64,000 bases of DNA from Psychroserpens sp041224425 (GTDB lineage: Bacteria > Bacteroidota > Bacteroidia > Flavobacteriales > Flavobacteriaceae): positions 248,001 to 312,000 of the forward strand of contig NZ_JBGFGL010000076.1 of the NCBI RefSeq assembly GCF_041224425.1. Direction: 5' to 3'. The translations under genes were made by a program, and so were the position numbers. The notes under the pieces are model-generated. The model had not been told where the DNA came from and did no database searches. It saw nothing but the letters and a program-made list of their open reading frames with translations. Below, in pieces: positions 34,032-42,744 of the stretch (position 1 is its first letter; every line of letters starts with the position of its first letter).

Positions 34032-36221
34032 ATGGAAGTTCAACAGTTTCATTACGATAACAAAATCGTTAAAAATTTCCTCTATGCAACGATGCTTTGG
34101 GGAGTTGTAGGAATGTTGGTAGGTCTACTACTGGCATTTATGTTTTTATTCCCTAACCTAACAGATGGATATTCCTGGTTGAGTTTTGGTCGATTAAGAC
34201 CGTTACACACCAACGCTGTTATCTTTGCCTTTGTAGGTAATGCCATTTTTGCGGGTGTGTACTATTCGTCTCAGCGTTTGCTAAAAGCCAGAATGTTTAG
34301 CGACCTTTTGAGTAAAATAAATTTCTGGGGTTGGCAGTTAATTATCGTTGGAGCTGCAATCACACTTCCGTTAGGATATACAACATCTAAAGAATATGCT
34401 GAATTGGAATGGCCTTTCGATATTGCCATTGCTTTGGTTTGGGTGGTCTTTGGTTGGAACCTCATTGGAACCATCTTAAAGCGTAGACAACGTCACTTAT
34501 ACGTTGCGCTTTGGTTCTACATCGCAACTTTTGTAACCGTTGCTGTACTTCATATTTTTAACAGTTTAGAACTTCCTGTTAATGGATTAAAAAGTTATTC
34601 GGTTTATGCAGGTGTACAAGATGCCTTGGTACAATGGTGGTATGGCCATAATGCAGTAGCATTTTTCTTGACCACACCTTTTTTAGGGTTGATGTACTAC
34701 TTTGTTCCAAAAGCTGCTAACAGACCTGTGTATTCATATCGATTATCTATCGTACACTTTTGGTCTTTAATCTTTATTTACATTTGGGCTGGACCACACC
34801 ACTTATTATATACAGCACTTCCTGAATGGGCACAAAACTTGGGTGTGACGTTTTCTGTCATGTTATTGATGCCATCTTGGGGAGGTATGATCAACGGACT
34901 CTTAACACTGCGTGGTGCTTGGGATAAAGTTCGAACCGATCCTGTTCTAAAATTTATGGTTGTGGCTATTACAGGTTATGGTATGGCTACCTTTGAAGGG
35001 CCAACACTTTCCCTTAAAAACGTCAATGCGATTGCACACTTTACCGATTGGATTATTGCCCACGTGCACGTTGGAGCTTTAGCGTGGAATGGCTTCTTGA
35101 CCTTTGGTATGATTTACTATCTCGTACCTAGACTCTTTAAAACAAAACTCTACTCTGTTGGCATGGCAAACCTCCACTTCTGGATTGGTACTTTAGGTAT
35201 CATCATGTATGCGTTGCCAATGTATGTTGCAGGATTTACCCAAGCCAGTATGTGGAAACAATTTAATCCTGATGGCACCTTGGTTTACGGTAACTTCTTG
35301 GAAACAGTTTCTGAAATCATCCCTATGTATTGGATGCGTGCTATTGGAGGTACGCTATTCATAACGGGTATGCTCATCATGGTTTACAACATTATCGTAA
35401 CCATTTCCAAAGGAAGCAAGGTTACAGACGAATTGGCTGAAGCACCAGCTTTACAACGTGTCTCTAAAAGACGTGTTGCTGGTGAAGGTTGGCATACTTG
35501 GTTAGAGCGTAAGCCAATCAAATTAACCATATATGCCACTATTGCAATCTTGATTGGTGGTATTGTACAAATTGTGCCTACCATTATGGTGAAATCCAAT
35601 ATACCAACAATTAGCAGTGTAGAACCTTATACACCTCTTGAGTTAGAAGGTCGTGATATTTATATTAGAGAAGGCTGCGTAAGTTGTCACTCTCAAATGA
35701 TCAGACCTTTTAGAAGTGAAGTTGAGCGTTATGGTGAATACTCCAAAGCTGGAGAATACGTTTACGACCATCCATTCCTTTGGGGAAGTAAACGTACTGG
35801 ACCAGATCTACATCGTGTAGGAGGTAAGTATTCCGATAACTGGCACCTCAACCATATGTATGATCCACAAAGTACGTCTTCTGGTTCTATCATGCCAGCT
35901 TATCAATGGCTAATTAGAAATGAGCTAGATAAAACTCAGACTGAAGCCAAGATGAGAACGATGGTAAAACTTGGTGTTCCTTATTCCGAAGAAGACATTG
36001 CCAATGCACAACAGTCGATGGCAGAACAAGGTACGCAAATTGAAAAGAACCTGTATTCTGATCCTGACTTTGCGGAAACCTATGAAGCTGATAAAAAAGC
36101 AGGAGGAGCTGATTTTGTTGAGATGCGCAATCGTGAAATTGTAGCCATTATTGCTTATCTACAGCGATTAGGAACCGATATTAAGGTTAAGGATAACGAA
36201 GTTTCATCAACACAAAACTAA
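34032..36221 (+). CDS. ccoNO: cbb3-type cytochrome c oxidase, fused subunits I and II (CcoN-CcoO)
   Basis: A 729-residue fusion. The first ~500 residues are the twelve-helix CcoN with heme/CuB histidines in segments such as RPLHTNAVIFAF, WWYGHNAVAFFL, GPHHLLYTALPEW and THFTDWIIAHVHVG-like. The C-terminal ~190 residues are CcoO with a membrane anchor (~500-520) and one heme c site, CVSCH at residues 549-553, followed by MIRPFRSEVERYGEYS. The fusion is a known Bacteroidota form. It reduces oxygen to water with high affinity and pumps protons at the inner membrane. Confidence 0.96.
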   Translation: MEVQQFHYDNKIVKNFLYATMLWGVVGMLVGLLLAFMFLFPNLTDGYSWLSFGRLRPLHTNAVIFAFVGNAIFAGVYYSSQRLLKARMFSDLLSKINFWGWQLIIVGAAITLPLGYTTSKEYAELEWPFDIAIALVWVVFGWNLIGTILKRRQRHLYVALWFYIATFVTVAVLHIFNSLELPVNGLKSYSVYAGVQDALVQWWYGHNAVAFFLTTPFLGLMYYFVPKAANRPVYSYRLSIVHFWSLIFIYIWAGPHHLLYTALPEWAQNLGVTFSVMLLMPSWGGMINGLLTLRGAWDKVRTDPVLKFMVVAITGYGMATFEGPTLSLKNVNAIAHFTDWIIAHVHVGALAWNGFLTFGMIYYLVPRLFKTKLYSVGMANLHFWIGTLGIIMYALPMYVAGFTQASMWKQFNPDGTLVYGNFLETVSEIIPMYWMRAIGGTLFITGMLIMVYNIIVTISKGSKVTDELAEAPALQRVSKRRVAGEGWHTWLERKPIKLTIYATIAILIGGIVQIVPTIMVKSNIPTISSVEPYTPLELEGRDIYIREGCVSCHSQMIRPFRSEVERYGEYSKAGEYVYDHPFLWGSKRTGPDLHRVGGKYSDNWHLNHMYDPQSTSSGSIMPAYQWLIRNELDKTQTEAKMRTMVKLGVPYSEEDIANAQQSMAEQGTQIEKNLYSDPDFAETYEADKKAGGADFVEMRNREIVAIIAYLQRLGTDIKVKDNEVSSTQN

Positions 36222-36227
36222 TTTGTC

Positions 36228-36413
36228 ATGCTAAAATTTGTAAAAAACCATATGGAAACCATTACAGGAGTTGAGATATATCCTGTGATTTCCTTACTAA
36301 TATTTTTCAGTTTTTTCGTCATCCTATTCTGGTGGGTAATAACTGCAAAAAAAGACTATATCAATAAGGTGAGTAACCTTCCGTTAGACAACCAAAATAC
36401 AACTGAATTATGA
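36228..36413 (+). CDS. ccoQ: cbb3 oxidase small subunit CcoQ
   Basis: A 61-residue protein with one membrane helix (VISLLIFFSFFVILFWWVITAKKDY), the FixQ/CcoQ pattern, then a short polar tail. It lies between ccoNO and ccoP, with a four-base overlap onto ccoP (ATGA). It stabilises the association of CcoP with the core. Confidence 0.88.
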   Translation: MLKFVKNHMETITGVEIYPVISLLIFFSFFVILFWWVITAKKDYINKVSNLPLDNQNTTEL

Positions 36414-37375
36414 GAAATTTTATTCCATCTTGGATAAGAGTACCTGTCGTATTCTTTATAATCATGGGTATTGTTGAATACGCCATAGATTCTGGTGACA
36501 AGCCAGCATTTATCAAGGAACCAATGGTGCTTTTATTCTTAGTATTAGTTTTACTGATTATCCTTGCGGTTGAAGGTATTGTATCATCCATCAAAAATGT
36601 ACTTTACCAAAGTTTGGATGAGGAAGCAAAAGCCCGATTTGACACTCAAAAATCACAACCTTCAAAGCTTGTAGCATGGGTTAACGACACCTATGAAAAG
36701 CTCAAAGGTGGCAAACCTATGGAGGAAGAACATGAGATTATTCTTGACCATAATTATGATGGCATCAAGGAGCTTGACAATAATCTTCCGCCATGGTGGC
36801 TTTACGGTTTCTACGCGTCGATTGTTTTTGCAGCTATTTACTTGGTGCGATTCCATATTTTCAATGGTGAAAATCAATTTGAAGAATTAGAGGCGAGTTT
36901 GGCTCAAGCAAAAATTGAGATTGAAGAATACAAAAAAACAGCAAAAGATCTTGTAGATTTTAATACGGTACAAGTGCTTACTGATGCCAATGACCTAAAG
37001 GCTGGAAAAGCCATTTTTGAAACCAACTGCGTCGCTTGTCACAAAGCTGATGGTGGTGGCGGTATTGGTCCGAATCTTACCGATCAACATTGGATTCTTG
37101 GTGGTGGTATCAAAAACGTTTTTAAAACTATTTCTGAAGGTGGTCGAGATGGTAAAGGTATGGTAGCTTGGAAACAAAGTTTGAAACCATCTGAAATGGC
37201 TCAGGTTGCGAGTTATGTTTTACAATTCCAAGGCACTACTCCAGCTGAACCAAAAGCTGCAGAAGGTGACATTTGGGTTGCAGAAGATGCACCTGCTGAA
37301 GACATTCCAACAGAAGCCATGGAAATCAAAACAGATTCGGTTATTAAAGTGGAAACAACCGATATTATCAACTAA
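36410..37375 (+). CDS. ccoP: cbb3 oxidase subunit III, apparently mono-heme CcoP
   Basis: A 321-residue protein with two N-terminal membrane segments (~10-28, ~40-60), a cytoplasmic stretch, a third segment (LPPWWLYGFYASIVFAAIYLV, the CcoP N-terminal domain hallmark) and a periplasmic cytochrome c domain. Only one CxxCH is present, Cys207-Cys210-His211 (NCVACH), with the Met ligand likely in GKGMVAW. Proteobacterial CcoP has two hemes. The last ~50 residues are Ala/Glu/Asp-rich. It delivers electrons to CcoNO. Confidence 0.93.
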   Translation: MRNFIPSWIRVPVVFFIIMGIVEYAIDSGDKPAFIKEPMVLLFLVLVLLIILAVEGIVSSIKNVLYQSLDEEAKARFDTQKSQPSKLVAWVNDTYEKLKGGKPMEEEHEIILDHNYDGIKELDNNLPPWWLYGFYASIVFAAIYLVRFHIFNGENQFEELEASLAQAKIEIEEYKKTAKDLVDFNTVQVLTDANDLKAGKAIFETNCVACHKADGGGGIGPNLTDQHWILGGGIKNVFKTISEGGRDGKGMVAWKQSLKPSEMAQVASYVLQFQGTTPAEPKAAEGDIWVAEDAPAEDIPTEAMEIKTDSVIKVETTDIIN

Positions 37376-37437
37376 AAACCATACTGTAAAAAGTCACATT
37401 ACCAGCCAACACCAAACCTTAATTTAAAAATGTAATT

Positions 37438-38862
37438 GTGAATACAGAGGACAACGAAAAGTTTAGAGATTCCATTGGAACCATAACTGATGAAGGTAAA
37501 CGTGCTTGGGTGTATCCAAAAAAACCAAGTGGCAGGTATTATGATAAAAGAAAACTGGTAAGTTATATCTTATTAGCATTTCTCTTTGCAGCACCATTTG
37601 TAAAAATCAATGGCAACCAATTCTTGATGTTCAACGTCTTGGAACGTCGTTTTAACATCTTCGGTTTCCCATTTTGGCCACAGGATTTTCACCTGTTCGT
37701 CATCTCAATGATTATTGGCGTGGTATTCATCACATTGTTTACAGTAGGTTTTGGGCGTATTTTCTGTGGCTGGATTTGTCCGCAAACCATTTTCATGGAA
37801 ATGGTCTTTAGACGTATCGAGTATTGGATTGATGGAGATCGAAATAAACAACGTAAGCTCGATCGTCAAAAATGGGATGCTGAAAAGATTAGAAAACGGC
37901 TTTTGAAATGGACCATTTTCTTGATCATCTCCTTTTTGATTGCGAATATTTTCCTAGCGTATCTCATTGGAAGCGATAAACTGTTGAGATATATTAGTGA
38001 TGGTCCTATGGAGCATCTAGGAACTTTGTTCCCATTAATCATCTTTACAGGTGTGTTTTATTTCATTTTTGCCTGGTTTAGAGAACAGGTTTGCATCATT
38101 GCTTGTCCGTATGGACGATTACAAGGTGTGTTATTAGACAACAAATCGATTGTTGTAGCCTATGATCATAAACGTGGTGAAGGTGAAAACGGAAGAAAGA
38201 AATTTAGAAAGAATGAAGATCGTGAGGCTTTAGGCCATGGCGACTGTATTGATTGCCTGCAGTGTGTACATGTGTGTCCGACAGGTATTGACATTAGAAA
38301 CGGAACACAATTGGAATGTGTAAACTGTACGGCTTGTATTGATGAGTGTGATACCATTATGGAAAGCATCAATCTCCCTAAAGGTTTGATTCGTTATGCT
38401 AGTGAGGAGAATATTGAAAAGAAAAAGAAATTTGAGTTTTCGCCTCGATTGAAAGGTTACACAGCCGTTTTAATTATTTTGATTGGTGTGTTGATTGGTA
38501 TGCTTTTATTACGTAATGATGTTGAAGCTAGAGTGTTAAGATTACCGGGACAACTCTATGAGCACAAAGGTGAGACTATGATTAGTAATGTATTTACCTA
38601 TAAACTGATCAATAAGACCACAGAGAAAATTGAGGATGTCAATTTTAAGCTTCGAAAAATGGAAGGCACCATCAAATTGGTATCGAATACTGGTGAGATT
38701 GAAGTACCTGAACAAGGACTGGCTGAAGGCACGCTGTTCATAGAAATTGATCAAAAGGATTTAAAAAGCGACAAGGTGAAGTTAATGATTGACGTCTACA
38801 GTGGCGACAAATTAATCGAAAACACAACAGTCAACTTTTTAGGTCCGAGAAGTTACAACTAA
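37438..38862 (+). CDS. ccoG: Cytochrome c oxidase accessory protein CcoG (FixG/RdxA)
   Basis: A 474-residue polytopic iron-sulfur protein that starts with GTG. The codons before it include a useless ATG-TAA at 37430, and the N-terminus EKFRDSIGTITDEGKRAWVYPKKPSGR is that of the family. About five membrane segments are seen, with FCGWICPQT and IACPYGRLQG between them. Two ferredoxin-type clusters follow: CIDCLQCVHVCP and CVNCTACIDEC. The C-terminal Ig-like domain extends from ~residue 360. CcoG is proposed to reduce copper for cbb3 assembly. Confidence 0.94.
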   Translation: MNTEDNEKFRDSIGTITDEGKRAWVYPKKPSGRYYDKRKLVSYILLAFLFAAPFVKINGNQFLMFNVLERRFNIFGFPFWPQDFHLFVISMIIGVVFITLFTVGFGRIFCGWICPQTIFMEMVFRRIEYWIDGDRNKQRKLDRQKWDAEKIRKRLLKWTIFLIISFLIANIFLAYLIGSDKLLRYISDGPMEHLGTLFPLIIFTGVFYFIFAWFREQVCIIACPYGRLQGVLLDNKSIVVAYDHKRGEGENGRKKFRKNEDREALGHGDCIDCLQCVHVCPTGIDIRNGTQLECVNCTACIDECDTIMESINLPKGLIRYASEENIEKKKKFEFSPRLKGYTAVLIILIGVLIGMLLLRNDVEARVLRLPGQLYEHKGETMISNVFTYKLINKTTEKIEDVNFKLRKMEGTIKLVSNTGEIEVPEQGLAEGTLFIEIDQKDLKSDKVKLMIDVYSGDKLIENTTVNFLGPRSYN

Positions 38863-38890
38863 GAGTAATGAGATATGAGTAGTGAGATAG
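38863..38890 (+). repeat. Degenerate heptamer tandem repeat after ccoG
   Basis: Four consecutive 7-base units, GAGTAAT, GAGATAT, GAGTAGT and GAGATAG, begin directly after the ccoG stop codon. The remaining gap to fixH (to 39068) has no gene. It holds an AT-rich imperfect dyad at 38984-39004 (CTTTTTGT-AAC-ACAAAAAAG) with unclear role. Confidence 0.6.
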
Positions 38891-39068
38891 ATGCCAATGG
38901 AAAGATGTACGTATATCATTTAACTTTTGTTGCAAAACAAATAATAAAATAAACCGCATTAAGGATTGAGGTATTGTTGGAGCTCTTTTTGTAACACAAA
39001 AAAGCGACTACCGAAAGCCTGACACACAGAAGCAGAGCTGATGTGTGAATGCCAAAAAAGATAAGACT

Positions 39069-39515
39069 ATGAAAATGAATTGGGGAACCGGAATTGTTTT
39101 AGCCTTTATTGGATTTATATGCTTTATCCTGTACTTCGTTATCACAATGCATACCGATAAAAAGCTAGATCATGATCTGGTTAATGAAAACTATTACAAA
39201 GCGGAGTTGGAATATCAAAACGATATTGAAAAAGAGAAAAACTCCAAAGCTTTAGATACTGATATTTCTTGGAAACGCACCATTGATGGTTTGGTGATCC
39301 AGTTTCCTGAAAACTTTGAACCTAAATTTATTGAGGGAAAAGTGTTCCTATATAGACCATCTAACAAACAAGTAGACTTTGAAAGCTCAATTTCTCTGTC
39401 TGACCACAATTTGCTCATACCTGACAAACGTTTGTTGGATGGTCGTTGGAACATTAAAATCGATTGGCAATATAAAGGAAAATCGTATCTATACAAAAAG
39501 GAAATCGTGTACTAG
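39069..39515 (+). CDS. fixH: FixH-like cbb3 oxidase assembly protein
   Basis: A 148-residue protein from the ATG at 39069 (MKMNWGTGIVLAFIGF). An in-frame GTG at 39045 would add eight polar residues and is less likely. One membrane segment (~residues 5-28) is followed by DLVNENYYKAELEYQNDIEKEKN, the FixH hallmark, and a periplasmic beta-sandwich. It is linked to copper delivery and cbb3 maturation. The next gene starts at the base after its stop. Confidence 0.88.
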   Translation: MKMNWGTGIVLAFIGFICFILYFVITMHTDKKLDHDLVNENYYKAELEYQNDIEKEKNSKALDTDISWKRTIDGLVIQFPENFEPKFIEGKVFLYRPSNKQVDFESSISLSDHNLLIPDKRLLDGRWNIKIDWQYKGKSYLYKKEIVY

Positions 39516-40217
39516 ATGTTATGGTCTGCAGTCATATTTGGTTTATTGGGAAGTTTTCACTGCGTAGGCATGTGTGGCCCAATTGCCTTTATGCTTCCAG
39601 TAGATCGCAGTAATTCGTTTAGAAAAGTCACTCAGATTACAACCTATCACTTAGGACGATTGTTGGCCTATGCCTTGATTGGACTGTTCTTCGGACTAAT
39701 AGGAAAAAGCCTTTATATTTTTGGCATCCAACAACAATTATCGATTGCTATCGGCATCTTGATGATTGTTGTCGTTCTGATTCCTGCAACAACCTTCAAC
39801 AAATACAATTTTTCAAAACCCTTGTATCGTATCATTTCCAAGGTGAAATCGGCTTTAGGACAAGCCCTTAAAAAGAAATCGGCTGACACTTTATTGACCA
39901 TCGGATTTTTAAACGGATTTTTACCTTGTGGACTGGTGTACATGGCCGTTTTTGCTTCCTTGGCTATGGCAAGTGCTTTAGAAAGCAGTTTGTATATGGT
40001 ATTGTTTGGTCTTGGAACGATTCCATTGATGACGACAGCGATCTATCTTGGTAAATTTCTAAACACCTCTATGAAACAACGCATTCAAAAAGCGATTCCT
40101 GTTGCCGTTGTGATTATCGGTTTATTATTCATTCTTAGAGGCTTAGGCTTAGGTATTCCTTACCTCTCTCCTGCTCCTATCGCAGATATGGCATCTAGTG
40201 CCATTGAGTGTCATTAA
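39516..40217 (+). CDS. Sulfite exporter TauE/SafE-type (UreH/DsbD-like) membrane protein of the cbb3 cluster
   Basis: A 233-residue protein with about six membrane segments. The paired motifs GSFHCVGMCGPIAF (residues ~10-23) and NGFLPCGLVYMAVF (~residues 133-146) are the signature of the UreH_2/cytochrome-biogenesis transmembrane family commonly placed after fixH. Cys pairs in these motifs suggest metal (copper) transport or thiol chemistry in oxidase assembly. The TauE/SafE name does not imply sulfite export here. It is the last gene of the cco operon. Confidence 0.85.
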   Translation: MLWSAVIFGLLGSFHCVGMCGPIAFMLPVDRSNSFRKVTQITTYHLGRLLAYALIGLFFGLIGKSLYIFGIQQQLSIAIGILMIVVVLIPATTFNKYNFSKPLYRIISKVKSALGQALKKKSADTLLTIGFLNGFLPCGLVYMAVFASLAMASALESSLYMVLFGLGTIPLMTTAIYLGKFLNTSMKQRIQKAIPVAVVIIGLLFILRGLGLGIPYLSPAPIADMASSAIECH

Positions 40218-40226
40218 GCTATATAA

Positions 40227-40270
40227 ATGACTTTCGTCATGGTTTTTCTTGAAAGAATTGTGTAACTTTA
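40227..40270 (+). promoter_or_regulatory. Fnr-type box and -7 element of the universal stress/PPOX operon
   Basis: The box ATGAC-TTTC-GTCAT is at 40227-40240, a perfect dyad (centre 40233.5). The -7 element TAACTTTA is at 40263-40270, again 36.5 bases to its last base. The start of transcription near 40275 would leave a leader of about 14 bases. Confidence 0.7.
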
Positions 40271-40288
40271 AGTAATTACATCATTCTT

Positions 40289-41119
40289 ATGAAACGTATA
40301 TTACTTCTTACCGATTTTTCTGATAGCGCCATGAATGCGGTGCATTATACCTTGCAGTTTTTTGAGACACAGGAATGTACATTCTACTTAATGAATGTTC
40401 ATAAGGCTGGTACTTTTATCTCTGATGATTTGGTAATGGCATCCAATCAAAGTATTTATGATTCCTTAACTAAAAAGCCCAAAGAAAACCTTGAATTGAT
40501 TGTTTCTGAAATTACTAACCGTTATCAAAACAAGAAACATCATTTTGAGACTATCATCGATTTTGATGTCTTTACAGATGCCGTGAATCAAGCCATTAAA
40601 GTAAACGATATAGATTTGGTGGTAATCGGTTCCAATGGAGCTACTGGTGCCAAGGAAATTATATTTGGAAGCAATACGCTTAATGTGATCAGAAATGTAC
40701 TATGCAAAACATTGGTAGTTCCAAACGGTTATACATACAAAGCTATTTCCAACTTTTTGTTACCGCTCCAAGTAGATGATGATTTTCATGAAAACCAGCT
40801 TAAAACCGTACATGATTTTGTTGAGAATTATGATTTGAATTTCCATATTCTTCGTGTTTGCAATTCAGCTGAAGCTGAGAAGCATACAAAGTTTGATTTG
40901 ACACATTTGGAAAACTACAACTGTACATACTCAGTAGAAAAACACAAATCGTTTTATGACGCCGTCATTCATTATATTGAAGCGAATACCATTGATATGA
41001 CTGGCTTAATTGTACACGATAAAGGATTTATTAAACGCTTGCTTACCGAATCGCCAGCAGTAGAACTGAGCAAGGTCATTATATTGCCGCTAATGATCTT
41101 CCATAGCCTAAACAACTAA
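40289..41119 (+). CDS. Universal stress protein, two Usp domains
   Basis: A 276-residue tandem UspA protein. The first domain (residues ~1-150) has the ATP-binding pattern in VVIGSNGATGAKEIIFGSNT. The second (~155-276) lacks a clear glycine motif and may be structural only. Such proteins are induced in Fnr/Dnr-type regulons and help survival under energy starvation. It is followed after 11 bases by a PPOX-like flavoprotein gene in the same operon, behind an Fnr-type box. Confidence 0.9.
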   Translation: MKRILLLTDFSDSAMNAVHYTLQFFETQECTFYLMNVHKAGTFISDDLVMASNQSIYDSLTKKPKENLELIVSEITNRYQNKKHHFETIIDFDVFTDAVNQAIKVNDIDLVVIGSNGATGAKEIIFGSNTLNVIRNVLCKTLVVPNGYTYKAISNFLLPLQVDDDFHENQLKTVHDFVENYDLNFHILRVCNSAEAEKHTKFDLTHLENYNCTYSVEKHKSFYDAVIHYIEANTIDMTGLIVHDKGFIKRLLTESPAVELSKVIILPLMIFHSLNN

Positions 41120-41130
41120 AGTATAGTATC

Positions 41131-41580
41131 ATGATTAAAAGTTTAGACAGACAGGATTGCGAGCTTATTTTAAAGCAAAATTACATTGGTCATTTGGCCT
41201 ACATTTATCGCGATAGACCATTTGTAATCCCAATTACCTATTATTTCAGTGATAACAGGATTATTTGTTATTCAGGTGAAGGACATAAAATTGATGCTAT
41301 GCGAAAACATGCACCTGTCGCTTTAGAAGTTTCAGACATCACCACCATTAACCATTGGCAATCGATTGCTGTTCATGGCAGTTATGAGGAATTTGAAGGC
41401 AGTAATGCAAAGGCATTGCTCCATGAATTTTCATTAGGTGTTAAGGAAGTTATATTGAACAAAGAACATCGTGACCTTAGCTTTATCAGCGAATTTTCAG
41501 CTAAAATTGAAAAGAATGATATTCCAATTGTATTTGTTATCAATATTGAAGAAATGACAGGGAAAATGCGTCGAAAATAA
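41131..41580 (+). CDS. Pyridoxamine 5'-phosphate oxidase-like split-barrel flavoprotein
   Basis: A 149-residue protein of the NimA/PPOX class: CELILKQNYIGHLAYIYRDRPFVIPITYYF, then HKIDAMRKHAPVALEVSDI and WQSIAVHGSYEEFEG. Members bind FMN, F420 or heme; the cofactor cannot be told from sequence here. Placement after a stress protein and under the same Fnr-type promoter suggests a low-oxygen or redox role. It ends three bases before the convergent aspartoacylase-like gene, with no terminator visible. Confidence 0.85.
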   Translation: MIKSLDRQDCELILKQNYIGHLAYIYRDRPFVIPITYYFSDNRIICYSGEGHKIDAMRKHAPVALEVSDITTINHWQSIAVHGSYEEFEGSNAKALLHEFSLGVKEVILNKEHRDLSFISEFSAKIEKNDIPIVFVINIEEMTGKMRRK

Positions 41581-41583
41581 CAA

Positions 41584-42744
41584 CTATAAAAAAGGAGATA
41601 CTTTCCTATCGCGTTTTATAAAATGTACTTTATCACCAACAATCACTTTCTTTCTGTAACCGAACAAATGGAAAATCTTAGTAGTTAAGAACAGAGCAAT
41701 CTTTCTATTAGCAATTAATCCGTAAGGATTGTCTGGATGCTTTGATATTCCTGGTAACAATCTAAGAAACTGATGGAATTTCAGGCTTCGAAGCACAGAA
41801 GACAAGACCAACCAAAATTTAGACAACCGCTTCACAATAAAAAATCCATCCTCACCTTGTTTTTGATACAATGGCATAAAAATCAAACCATTAAACGGAC
41901 TCGTCACTTTACTGATGCCATCATTAGCTAAAAGCTGATGTTTAAAAACGTGATTAAAATTTTCATAGCCAGGTTTCATCTTAAACTGATTGGAATCTGA
42001 AAGTGAGTGCCTGTAAATGATTTCATAGAATCCACGCTCAATCTGTAACCGCTTGTTGAGTTCCTTGTAATCAAAATCAGACTTAGATACCAATCCGATT
42101 TTTTCCATCATCAACCAAATAAAAGCCTCACAATAATGCACAGATTTCTCATCATCGTGCTGACCAGCTTCAAAACCAATAGACACATGACCAAACTCAT
42201 TGATATATGATAGCAATGGTCCGTCAAGATACTCTTCAATCCCCAAGACAATTGGTACATTAAATTTTTTGGCTATGTTTCTATTATTGAGCGAATCACT
42301 GATGGTCATGAAAGGAACGGTTGGTGAAGAGGTCGTATGCAAATCGACAAAAACAAAATTACCTGTATGGTTTTCGCAAATGGATTTTATAGTTGTGTAA
42401 AGCTCCTTTTGTTCTCGTTGTTCCTCAAATTCATAATAATCATCATCGCTTAAAGACAAAATTTCCTCTTTGGTCCATAATCGATTCAAATCAAAATCCT
42501 GATAGCGCACATGATGTTTAAGAGCATTCATATTACCAATCAAAGCGTAGAAATTACCTTTACATGTGATATCATTAACGATCATATCAGAAATGACTTT
42601 TTGCATACCATAAATACCTGCAGGTTCATTACCATGGATACCACCAATACATATCAAGGTAATTCCTTCCTTACTATTGCTTTGATTGTAAAAAATGCGC
42701 TTATTGATAATTTCAGTTTTTGGTTTAGTAACTTCGCTAATCAT
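41584..42744 (-). CDS. Succinylglutamate desuccinylase/aspartoacylase-family zinc hydrolase
   Basis: A 386-residue carboxypeptidase-fold enzyme. The zinc ligands are His37 and Glu40 (GGIHGNEPAG) and His136 (VDLHTTSS). DLNRLW at residues 85-90 gives the substrate-binding Asn-Arg, and SIGFEAGQHDD the general base Glu. The family removes acyl or amide-linked groups from amino acids. Its ATG overlaps the stop of the GCS2-CBS gene by one base (TAATG), so ligase and hydrolase are made together. It might reverse or process the product of the ligase (inference). It is longer than AstE (~320), with an extra C-terminal ~60 residues. Confidence 0.85.
   Translation of the reverse strand: MISEVTKPKTEIINKRIFYNQSNSKEGITLICIGGIHGNEPAGIYGMQKVISDMIVNDITCKGNFYALIGNMNALKHHVRYQDFDLNRLWTKEEILSLSDDDYYEFEEQREQKELYTTIKSICENHTGNFVFVDLHTTSSPTVPFMTISDSLNNRNIAKKFNVPIVLGIEEYLDGPLLSYINEFGHVSIGFEAGQHDDEKSVHYCEAFIWLMMEKIGLVSKSDFDYKELNKRLQIERGFYEIIYRHSLSDSNQFKMKPGYENFNHVFKHQLLANDGISKVTSPFNGLIFMPLYQKQGEDGFFIVKRLSKFWLVLSSVLRSLKFHQFLRLLPGISKHPDNPYGLIANRKIALFLTTKIFHLFGYRKKVIVGDKVHFIKRDRKVSPFL

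Noticed and set aside
37430..37435. ATG-TAA start-stop pair before ccoG
   Set aside because: Such pairs can act as regulatory uORFs, but a two-codon match in AT-rich DNA is expected by chance; nothing else supports it.
38984..39004. CTTTTTGT-AAC-ACAAAAAAG as a terminator between ccoG and fixH
   Set aside because: The stem is all A/T apart from two G-C pairs and has no T tail after it; too weak to call.
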